Assembly (NCBI RefSeq): GCF_002858935.1
Contig: NZ_PJRT01000009.1
Location: forward strand, 62,001 to 126,000
Reading direction: 5' to 3'
Source of the DNA: Pantoea endophytica
GTDB lineage: Bacteria > Pseudomonadota > Gammaproteobacteria > Enterobacterales > Enterobacteriaceae
Length of the DNA stretch: 64,000 nucleotides
Shown: positions 56,907 to 64,000 of the stretch, in pieces
Layout of the letters: each line of letters begins with the position of its first letter
Position numbering within the stretch: the first letter of the stretch is position 1
The notes under the pieces: generated by a model
The model's database searches: none
What the model was told of the DNA's origin: nothing
What the model saw: the letters and a program-made list of their open reading frames with translations, nothing else
Made by a program: the position numbers and the translations under genes

Positions 56907-57824
56907 TTACGCCAGAACTAAATTTGGTGCTTTGAATGCCAGTGGCAGTTCAGCTTCATCTTCGAAGGTCGCCCATTCCCAGGCTTCCTGTTTAGCCAGA
57001 ACCGCTTGCAGCAACTTGTTGTTCAACGCATGGCCCGATTTAAAGGCGGTAAACGCGCCAATTACATTATGACCGCACATGAACAGGTCGCCGATCGCAT
57101 CGAGCATTTTATGACGAACAAATTCGTCTTCAAAGCGCAGACCGTCTTCGTTTAATACGCGGAAATCATCAAGGCCAATCGCACAATCTAAACTACCGCC
57201 CAGGCACAGGCCTTTAGACTGCAGATATTCGATTTCACGCATAAAGCCAAAGGTGCGCGCACGGCTGATTTGGCGAACAAAGTTCTCAGCCGAGAAGTTG
57301 AGCTGGTAACGCTGCGAGCTTGAGTCGATCGCTGGATGTTTGAAGTCGATAGTAAAGTCGAGTGAGAAACCGTTATACGGCTTGATCTCGGCCCACTTAT
57401 CGCCATCTTCCACACGCACCGTTTGCTTAACGCGTACGAATTTCTTCGCGCTGCTTAGCTCTTCGATGCCAGCGTCCATCAGCAAATAGACAAAAGGCGC
57501 GGCACTGCCATCCATGATCGGGATTTCCGGTGCATCAACTTCAACAATAATGTTGTCGATGCCCAAGCCCGCCAATGCGGCGTTCAGGTGTTCAACGGTT
57601 GAAATACGCACGCCTTCATCGTTCACCAGGCAAGTACTCAGCATGGTGTCGCGCACATATTTTGCATCAGCCGGGAAATCTACCGGTGGATTCAAGTCAG
57701 TGCGACGATAGATGACCCCGGTGTTAGCCGACGCAGGGCGTAACGTCAGTGTGACTTTCTTGCCGGTATGTAAACCGACACCAGTCGCCTGAACAATACG
57801 TTTTAATGTCCTTTGTTTGATCAT
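56907..57824 (-). CDS. lpxC: UDP-3-O-acyl-N-acetylglucosamine deacetylase
   Basis: A 305-residue zinc deacetylase catalysing the committed step of lipid A synthesis. Zinc ligands are visible: His79 in STVEHLNA, and the His and Asp in [10 protein letters not shown] near residues 238-242. The length equals E. coli LpxC. The C-terminal tail NLVLA is the hydrophobic end recognised by FtsH. Start at 57824 (MIKQRTLKR). Confidence 0.97.
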   Translation of the reverse strand: MIKQRTLKRIVQATGVGLHTGKKVTLTLRPASANTGVIYRRTDLNPPVDFPADAKYVRDTMLSTCLVNDEGVRISTVEHLNAALAGLGIDNIIVEVDAPEIPIMDGSAAPFVYLLMDAGIEELSSAKKFVRVKQTVRVEDGDKWAEIKPYNGFSLDFTIDFKHPAIDSSSQRYQLNFSAENFVRQISRARTFGFMREIEYLQSKGLCLGGSLDCAIGLDDFRVLNEDGLRFEDEFVRHKMLDAIGDLFMCGHNVIGAFTAFKSGHALNNKLLQAVLAKQEAWEWATFEDEAELPLAFKAPNLVLA

Positions 57825-57925
57825 CGCTTTATCTCGCAATATTACCTGTCCGACCGCCAGTATAAATTACCAGCGGGCGAATACTTTAGCACAAAGAGCG
57901 GAGAATCCCAATTCTCGGGATATTC

Positions 57926-59080
57926 TTAATCAGCTTGCTTACGCAAGAAGGCTGGAATATCAAGGTAATCGGGTTCTTTGCTGGATGCCGCCGGTTGGTC
58001 ATTCACCACTTTCGCAGCCGGCTTCTGCTCCTGCGGCAGCGGCGCCATGCCGTGCTGCTGGTAGCGATGATCCATCACTGGCTGAGTGGCCGGCTTGTTG
58101 GTCACCAGCGTGATTTCCGGACGCTTATCCATGCCGATGCCGGTTGCAACTACGGTCACACGCAGTTCGTCGTTCATCTCTGGATCCAGAGAAGTACCGA
58201 TAACCACGGTTGCGTTGTCAGAAGCGAAGGCGCGGATGGTGTTACCCACGGTTTCAAACTCATCAAGACGCAGGTCGAAGCCCGCAGTAATGTTGACCAG
58301 CACGCCGCGCGCGCCAGACAGATCGATGTCTTCCAACAGCGGAGAAGAGATAGCCATTTCTGCCGCTTCTTCCGCACGATCTTCACCACATGCCACGCCT
58401 GAACCCATCATGGCGTAACCCATTTCTGACATCACGGTACGCACGTCCGCAAAGTCAACGTTCATCAGGCCAGGACGGGTAATCAGTTCAGCGATACCCT
58501 GTACAGCGCCTTTCAATACGTCGTTGGCTGCGCCGAACGCATCCAACAGAGAAATACCGCGACCCAGAACTTTCAGCAGCTTGTCGTTTGGAATAGTAAT
58601 CAGTGAATCGACATGCTTAGACAGTTCAGCGATACCTTGCTCAGCAAAAGCCATACGCTTTTTGCCTTCAAAGTTGAACGGTTTAGTTACCACCGCAACG
58701 GTCAGGATACCCAAATCTTTTGCCACTTCAGCCACAACTGGCGCTGCACCAGTACCGGTACCGCCGCCCATGCCAGCTGCGATGAACACCATGTCTGCAC
58801 CATCCAGCGCAGCACGCAGTGCTTCGCGATCCTCTTCTGCAGAGTTACGGCCCACTTCTGGGTTCGCACCTGCACCAAGACCTTTGGTGATATTGGTCCC
58901 GATCTGGATCGTCTGGCCGACCGCTGTCTTACGCAACGCTTGCGCGTCGGTGTTCACAGCGAAGAATTCCACACCTTCGATACGCTCGCGTACCATGTGC
59001 TCTACGGCGTTGCCACCGCCACCGCCGACGCCGATGACTTTAATCACCGCGTCATTGGTTAATTCCATAGGTTCAAACAT
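57926..59080 (-). CDS. ftsZ: Cell division GTPase FtsZ
   Basis: A 384-residue tubulin homologue that forms the Z ring. The GTP-binding signature GGGTGTG is at residues 105-111, and T7 and other loops are intact. The C-terminal [14 protein letters not shown] binds FtsA, ZipA and ZapD. It follows ftsA after 71 bases in the division and cell wall cluster. Confidence 0.98.
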   Translation of the reverse strand: MFEPMELTNDAVIKVIGVGGGGGNAVEHMVRERIEGVEFFAVNTDAQALRKTAVGQTIQIGTNITKGLGAGANPEVGRNSAEEDREALRAALDGADMVFIAAGMGGGTGTGAAPVVAEVAKDLGILTVAVVTKPFNFEGKKRMAFAEQGIAELSKHVDSLITIPNDKLLKVLGRGISLLDAFGAANDVLKGAVQGIAELITRPGLMNVDFADVRTVMSEMGYAMMGSGVACGEDRAEEAAEMAISSPLLEDIDLSGARGVLVNITAGFDLRLDEFETVGNTIRAFASDNATVVIGTSLDPEMNDELRVTVVATGIGMDKRPEITLVTNKPATQPVMDHRYQQHGMAPLPQEQKPAAKVVNDQPAASSKEPDYLDIPAFLRKQAD

Positions 59081-59151
59081 GATTTCTCTCCGTTATGTGC
59101 CTGTCGCCTGGAGATCATAAACATTGCCAGCATGATCTCCTTTTTCAAAAA

Positions 59152-60408
59152 TTAAAACTCTTTCTTCAGCCAGCTGTTGATTCGCTTGAACCAGTTGCCC
59201 ACTGAAGCACGTTTTTCCGTTTCTGCATCACCGTTCATGTGTGACTCTTTGCCGTAATGCAGCAGGCCAACCGCCGTAGAGTAATACGGCTCCTGCGCAT
59301 AGTCCGTCAGGCCGGTGATGTTAAGCGGCTGTCCGATGCGCACTTGCGTGTGGAACACGCGCTGTGCGCAGGCTGCCAAACCTTCAATCTGCGCCGCACC
59401 ACCGGTCAGCACGATACCGGCCGCCAGATGATGTTTCACGCCTTGCTGGCGCAGCTGCTCCTGTAATTGCAGAATCTCGTCGTTGACCAGATTCAACAGT
59501 TCGGTGTAACGCGGCTCGATGACTTCAGCCAGCGTTTGACGCTGCAGGCTACGTGGTGGACGTCCACCTACGCTCGGCACTTCAACATTTTCGTCTTTGC
59601 CGACAATCGAGCCCAATGCACAACCGTGACGCACTTTAATTGCTTCTGCGTCGGTCGGCGGTGTACCAAAAGCGTAAGCGATATCGCTGGTTACCACATT
59701 CCCGGCATACGGGATCACTTTGGTGTGACGCAGTGCACCGCCAGTATAGACAGCGATATCCATTGTACCGCCACCGATATCAACAACACAGACGCCCAGC
59801 TCACGTTCATCTTCCGTCAGTACGGAGAAACTGGATGCCAACCCGGCAAAAATCAGTTGGTCAACTTTCAGGCCGCAACGTTCAACGGCTTTGACAATAT
59901 TTTTTGCCATATCGTTGTGGCAAGTGATCAAATGTACTTTCGCCTGCATACGTACGCCAGAAAGTCCCACTGGATTCTTAATGCCTTCCTGATAATCGAT
60001 GGCATATTCCTGCGGGATAACATGCAGAATACGATGCTCATCGCGTACGCGAACGGATTTCGCCGTATGCACCACGTTCTCTACATCATCCTGAGTCACT
60101 TCCTCTTCCGAAATCGGAACCATCCCGATTTCGTTCTGGCAACTGATATGTTTGCCCGATAAAGCAAGGTAGACCGAGGAAATCTGGCAGTCCGCCATCA
60201 ATTCAGCCTGATCGATGGCGCGCTGTACGCATTTCACCACCGATTCCAGATCGTTTACGCCGCCTTTATCCATGCCGCGAGACGGGCAACTGCCCACCCC
60301 AATAATATTGACCATACCATCGGGCAGAATTTCCCCAACCAGGGCGGACACCTTCGCGGTGCCAATTTCGAGTCCTACTACCAGTTTTCTGTCCGTTGCC
60401 TTGATCAT
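59152..60408 (-). CDS. ftsA: Cell division protein FtsA
   Basis: A 418-residue actin-like ATPase that tethers FtsZ to the membrane. [14 protein letters not shown] and [12 protein letters not shown] are the nucleotide-binding loops. The last residues, [13 protein letters not shown], form the amphipathic membrane helix. The start overlaps the ftsQ stop by four bases. Confidence 0.97.
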   Translation of the reverse strand: MIKATDRKLVVGLEIGTAKVSALVGEILPDGMVNIIGVGSCPSRGMDKGGVNDLESVVKCVQRAIDQAELMADCQISSVYLALSGKHISCQNEIGMVPISEEEVTQDDVENVVHTAKSVRVRDEHRILHVIPQEYAIDYQEGIKNPVGLSGVRMQAKVHLITCHNDMAKNIVKAVERCGLKVDQLIFAGLASSFSVLTEDERELGVCVVDIGGGTMDIAVYTGGALRHTKVIPYAGNVVTSDIAYAFGTPPTDAEAIKVRHGCALGSIVGKDENVEVPSVGGRPPRSLQRQTLAEVIEPRYTELLNLVNDEILQLQEQLRQQGVKHHLAAGIVLTGGAAQIEGLAACAQRVFHTQVRIGQPLNITGLTDYAQEPYYSTAVGLLHYGKESHMNGDAETEKRASVGNWFKRINSWLKKEF

Positions 60409-61244
60409 TGTGGTTTAGCCTGTGCCTGGTTCTGTTGCTGATTACTGTCCTGTGGCTCTATCGGTGCAGCGGCCCAACCGACTGCGGCGCCCGAATCGTA
60501 GCGCAAATCAACGTACGTGATGCGCTGGTTCTGACTCTGGCCCTGCTGCTGCAAATCCGGATAAAGCTCAATAAAACGGTTCAGACGCTTCATGGTATCG
60601 CTACGACCTAGTTCGATGCGCACATCGTCACTGGTCACTAATTGCCACGAGCGCCGCGCCGTCATCGACGCGACCTTCAGGGTAAACTTGTTAGCCTTTA
60701 ATACATCACTCATGGTGTGATAGCCGGCTAACACCTCGTTTTCACTGCCTTCCGGACCGTACAGCATCGGCAACGTTTCTTTGCCAACGTGACTGGCCGG
60801 AACGCTGAAGGAGACGCCAGCGGCGTCCACCATATGTGAGTCATTCCAGCGTGCAACCGGAACATACTCCACCAGATTTATCTTCAGCTCATCAGGCCAC
60901 TGCTTGCGCACACTGACCTGCTTAATCCAGGGTAAACGCTCAATCTGCTGCTGGATGATATCCACGTTCTGCGACATGAAGGTTCCCGGCGCGCCAAGCG
61001 ATAAAATGGCCTGACGAATATCATCATGCGTGGTGTAGTGGGTTTGCCCGGTCACCACCAGCTTCGATAACGGCAAGCGTGACGCGTCATTCATCCACTT
61101 CAGCACCACGAGGCCACCCGCCACCATAATGCCCAACACAATCAACAGGAACACCATGCCAAACAGTCGCGCACCGTTGCTGCGCCCGGAGCGTGTCCGC
61201 TCCTGAGGTTCGCGATTGCGTACTCGTATCGCTGCCTGAGACAT
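60405..61244 (-). CDS. ftsQ: Cell division protein FtsQ
   Basis: A 279-residue bitopic divisome protein of the FtsQLB complex. One membrane helix ([22 protein letters not shown], about 28-49) is followed by the POTRA domain ([18 protein letters not shown]) and the beta domain. The C-terminus is Gln-rich ([14 protein letters not shown]). It starts one base after the ddlB stop. Confidence 0.96.
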   Translation of the reverse strand: MSQAAIRVRNREPQERTRSGRSNGARLFGMVFLLIVLGIMVAGGLVVLKWMNDASRLPLSKLVVTGQTHYTTHDDIRQAILSLGAPGTFMSQNVDIIQQQIERLPWIKQVSVRKQWPDELKINLVEYVPVARWNDSHMVDAAGVSFSVPASHVGKETLPMLYGPEGSENEVLAGYHTMSDVLKANKFTLKVASMTARRSWQLVTSDDVRIELGRSDTMKRLNRFIELYPDLQQQGQSQNQRITYVDLRYDSGAAVGWAAAPIEPQDSNQQQNQAQAKPQ

Positions 61245-61245
61245 A

Positions 61246-62166
61246 TCAGTCAGCCAGCTCCAGAATACGCGCCACCAGCTGCGGGAAGCTGTATCCCGCT
61301 TGCTTCGCGGCCATCGGCACTAAACTGTGGCTGGTCATGCCGGGCGAAGTATTCACTTCCAGCAGCTGGAAGTTGCCCTCACCGTCAGCCATCACGTCCA
61401 CGCGACCCCAGCCGCTGCAACCCAATGCGCGCCAGGCTGACCACACCAACGTCTGCAATTCTGCTTCCTGCTCGGCGCTTAATCCGCTCGGGCAGAAGTA
61501 TTCAGTATCGTCAGAAATGTATTTAGCTTCATAGTCATAGAACTCGCTGGCGGTTTTAATTCTGATAGAAGGCAGAATTTGCTCACCCACGATGCCCACG
61601 GTGTATTCCGCGCCGCTCAGAAAAGCTTCGATCAGCACGTCATCATCATGACGAAAGGCTTCTTCAAGCGCTGCGGGTAATGCATCCGCATGGTTCACGC
61701 GGCTGATACCGACGCTAGAACCTTCGCAGCTTGGCTTGACAAATAGCGGTAAACCCAGCGCCTCAATGGCTTTGGTAGTATCCGCGTTTAAACCTTGTTC
61801 ATGCTGCTGACGCGTCAGCCAAACAAATTTGCCTGAGGGTAATCCCCTGCCCTGCCACAGCAATTTGCTGCGCAGCTTATCCATGGTGATGGCGGAAGCC
61901 ATCACACCGCTGCCGGTATAGGGCAGTTGCAGAAACTCCAGCACCGCTTGCAGCGTGCCGTCTTCACCACCACGACCGTGCAAAGCAATAAACGCTTTAG
62001 CGAAACCTTGCTGTTTCAGGTCAAGCACCGACACATCACGCGTATCGACTGCATGCGCACCAATGCCCATTTCACGCAGTCCGGCCAGCACTGCCGCACC
62101 GGACATCAGCGACACATCACGCTCGGCCGAGGTGCCGCCCATCAATACTGCAACCTTCTCAGTCAT
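61246..62166 (-). CDS. ddlB: D-alanine-D-alanine ligase B
   Basis: A 306-residue ATP-grasp ligase making D-Ala-D-Ala for peptidoglycan. [11 protein letters not shown], the [19 protein letters not shown]-binding region and [14 protein letters not shown] with metal ligands are present. I chose the ATG at 62166 ([11 protein letters not shown]); it overlaps murC by eight bases. A longer frame is an artefact. Confidence 0.97.
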   Translation of the reverse strand: MTEKVAVLMGGTSAERDVSLMSGAAVLAGLREMGIGAHAVDTRDVSVLDLKQQGFAKAFIALHGRGGEDGTLQAVLEFLQLPYTGSGVMASAITMDKLRSKLLWQGRGLPSGKFVWLTRQQHEQGLNADTTKAIEALGLPLFVKPSCEGSSVGISRVNHADALPAALEEAFRHDDDVLIEAFLSGAEYTVGIVGEQILPSIRIKTASEFYDYEAKYISDDTEYFCPSGLSAEQEAELQTLVWSAWRALGCSGWGRVDVMADGEGNFQLLEVNTSPGMTSHSLVPMAAKQAGYSFPQLVARILELAD

Positions 62167-63634
62167 GGCGCGCCTCCGACTTAACGGCAGGCTGTAATTC
62201 GTTTTCGGCCAGCTTGCGGGCAATCTTGCCGATGTTGCCTGCACCCTGCACGATCACCAGATCGTCGCCCGACAGCAACGGTGCCAGCGCATCTGGCAGC
62301 GCGTCATGCTCAGAGACCAGAATCGGATCAACTTTGCCACGGTTACGAATCGCGCGGCACAGCGAGCGGCTATCAGCGCCGGGAATCGCCGCTTCACCCG
62401 CCGGATAGACATCCAGCATCAGCAACACATCCACCTGCGACAGCACATTAGCGAAATCATCAAACAGGTCACGCGTACGCGTGTAGCGATGTGGCTGGAA
62501 CACCATCACTAGCTTCTTGTCAGGCCAGCCCGCACGTGCGGCTTTGATGGTGACATCCACTTCGGTGGGATGGTGGCCGTAATCGTCGACCAGCATCGCA
62601 CTGCCTGGATTACCGTTGACGGCGGCGGTATCGAACTCGCCCAGCACGTCAAAGCGGCGTCCGGTGCCCTGGAAGCTCTCCAGCGCGGCCAGAATCGCGT
62701 TATCTTCAATCCCCTCTTCGCTGGCAACAGCTACCGCGGCGGCCGCGTTCAGCGCGTTATGACGGCCCGGCGCATTCAGCGTTACTTTCAGCACCGGCTT
62801 ATCCTGACGAATAATGGTGAAGTGGCCTTGTGCGCCACGCTGCTCGTAATTCTCGATACGCACATCTGCGTCATCGCTGAAGCCGTAGGTGGTTACCTGG
62901 CGGCCTACGCGCGGGATCAGGTCACGAATCACTGCATCATCCACGCACATCACCGCGCGTCCGTAGAATGGCAGGTTGTGCAGGAAATTAATGAACGTCT
63001 GCTTCAGGTTCTCGAAATCGCCCTGATACGTGTCCATGTGATCCGCTTCGATGTTGGTGACAATTGCCACCATCGGTTGCAGATGCAGGAAGGACGCATC
63101 ACTTTCATCTGCTTCAGCAATCAGATAACGGCTGCTGCCCAGGCGCGCATGCGTGCCTGCGGCTTTAACCAAGCCACCGTTAACGAAGGTGGGATCCAGT
63201 CCGCCTTCCGCGTAAATGCTGGTCACCATCGCGGTGGTGGTGGTTTTACCGTGCGTGCCCGCAACCGCAATGCCATGACGGAAACGCATCAGTTCAGCCA
63301 ACATCTCAGCGCGACGAATCACGGGAATACGCTGCTCACGAGCGGCAACCAGTTCAGGATTATCCTGCGCTACAGCCGTCGACACCACGACAACGCTGGC
63401 ATCGGTGACGTTTTCCGGACGATGGTTGAAATAAATCGTCGCACCCAGCGCAGCCAGATGCTGTGTCACCGCGTTCGGCGCCAAATCAGAACCGCTGATG
63501 TGATAGCCTTCGTTCGCCAACACCTCGGCAATACCGCCCATGCCAGCACCACCGATGCCGACAAAGTGAATGTGCCGGACGCGACGCATCTCGGGCACAA
63601 TAGAACGCAGTTTTGCCAATTGTTGTGTATTCAT
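62159..63634 (-). CDS. murC: UDP-N-acetylmuramate-L-alanine ligase
   Basis: A 491-residue Mur ligase adding L-Ala to UDP-MurNAc. The N-terminal [12 protein letters not shown] binds UDP and the P-loop [11 protein letters not shown] is near residue 120. [17 protein letters not shown] belongs to the central domain. The start [10 protein letters not shown] at 63634 matches E. coli; the frame has another ATG three codons earlier. Confidence 0.97.
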   Translation of the reverse strand: MNTQQLAKLRSIVPEMRRVRHIHFVGIGGAGMGGIAEVLANEGYHISGSDLAPNAVTQHLAALGATIYFNHRPENVTDASVVVVSTAVAQDNPELVAAREQRIPVIRRAEMLAELMRFRHGIAVAGTHGKTTTTAMVTSIYAEGGLDPTFVNGGLVKAAGTHARLGSSRYLIAEADESDASFLHLQPMVAIVTNIEADHMDTYQGDFENLKQTFINFLHNLPFYGRAVMCVDDAVIRDLIPRVGRQVTTYGFSDDADVRIENYEQRGAQGHFTIIRQDKPVLKVTLNAPGRHNALNAAAAVAVASEEGIEDNAILAALESFQGTGRRFDVLGEFDTAAVNGNPGSAMLVDDYGHHPTEVDVTIKAARAGWPDKKLVMVFQPHRYTRTRDLFDDFANVLSQVDVLLMLDVYPAGEAAIPGADSRSLCRAIRNRGKVDPILVSEHDALPDALAPLLSGDDLVIVQGAGNIGKIARKLAENELQPAVKSEARHD

Positions 63635-63705
63635 CTGTTTCAATTACCTGTTTTTCCCGTTTGTACCTGCTAAAAGGTACGGGCCAAATCAACTGGCCGA
63701 TTAAT

Positions 63706-64000
63706 TTACTTCGCGACGCGCGCCACTTCATTTGCAACCCGCTCGGTTGCATCGGGAATCGCGACCTGACGGGCTTTTTCTGCCATCGCCAACAATGTGG
63801 TGCGATCCCAGTGACGCAGCGTGTCCGCTACCACAGCCGCGGTGAACTGCGGCTGCTCGAAAATTTTGGCTGCGCCCGCTTTTTCCAGCGGCAACGCGTT
63901 CCAGTACTGCTGACGATCTTTGTGCTGAAACGGTACGAAGATTGCCGGTAAACCTGCGGCCGCCACTTCACTTACCGTCAATGCGCCCGAACGGCACACT
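63706..64000 (-). CDS. murG: UDP-GlcNAc transferase MurG, C-terminal fragment (cut by window end)
   Basis: The last 97 or so residues of MurG, which adds GlcNAc to lipid [24 protein letters not shown] and [20 protein letters not shown] form the UDP-GlcNAc-binding part of the glycosyltransferase. The 5' part lies beyond the window. It precedes murC by 71 bases in the dcw cluster. Confidence 0.95.
   Translation of the reverse strand, partial: VCRSGALTVSEVAAAGLPAIFVPFQHKDRQQYWNALPLEKAGAAKIFEQPQFTAAVVADTLRHWDRTTLLAMAEKARQVAIPDATERVANEVARVAK

Noticed and set aside
62570-63673. 367-codon frame antisense to murC
   Set aside because: It is the reverse complement shadow of a well-conserved gene with no start signal and no family resemblance.

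Overview
The window reads as a chromosomal segment of a gammaproteobacterium of the order Enterobacterales, most likely the family Erwiniaceae (Pantoea or a close relative). This rests on gene content, protein similarity to E. coli core genes and intergenic style; no taxonomic search could be run. The backbone is the E. coli-like stretch thpR-sfsA-dksA-gluQ-pcnB-folK-panBCD ... yadGH-hpt ... cueO-yacC ... yacL-acnB ... lpdA-aceF-aceE-pdhR-aroP ... ampED-nadC-ppdD-hofBC-guaC-coaE-zapD-yacG-mutT ... secA-secM-lpxC-ftsZAQ-ddlB-murC-murG. Several accessory blocks interrupt it.

Layout. 1-6908 (+): RNA repair or ligase-type phosphodiesterase (cut by the window edge), sfsA, dksA, gluQ, pcnB (apparently with an AUU start), folK and pantothenate synthesis. 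6963-12079 (-): an AT-richer chaperone-usher cluster of the CS1/CFA-I (alpha, class 5) type, in the order chaperone, major pilin, usher, tip adhesin. 12427-14849 (-): yadGH exporter and hpt. 15015-18411: a Cys/Met-metabolism PLP enzyme, cueO with a convincing CueR-type promoter, and yacC. 18424-18600: a REP/BIME-like hairpin cluster with short tandem repeats.

18631-26342: a seven-gene divergent acid-sugar catabolic locus. On the minus strand are dtnK-type kinase, pdxA2 and a DeoR regulator. On the plus strand are Fe-alcohol dehydrogenase, DapA-family aldolase, 2-hydroxyacid dehydrogenase and an MFS anion symporter. It sits where E. coli has speED. Its substrate is unknown, and it is the best candidate for an undescribed metabolic system here. 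26381-31743: yacL, acnB, and a divergent aldo/keto reductase-LysR pair. 31744-32314: no long gene, but it holds a complete-looking hok/mok/sok type I toxin-antitoxin locus (a 48-residue Hok protein, an overlapping mok frame and an antisense RNA).

32315-41256: pyruvate dehydrogenase operon (pdhR-aceE-aceF-lpdA, all -) with a perfect PdhR palindrome, then aroP. 41418-43774: an inserted pair, a GPH sugar symporter and a cytoplasmic GH43 glycosidase. 43756-49456: ampED, nadC and the ppdD-hofB-hofC type IV pilin genes. 49490-53309: guaC, coaE, zapD, yacG, mutT and a small orphan winged-helix gene. 53350-64000 (-): secA, secM (with a diverged arrest motif), lpxC and the division/cell-wall cluster down to a murG fragment cut by the window end. 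No rRNA, tRNA, CRISPR array, transposase or phage gene was recognised.
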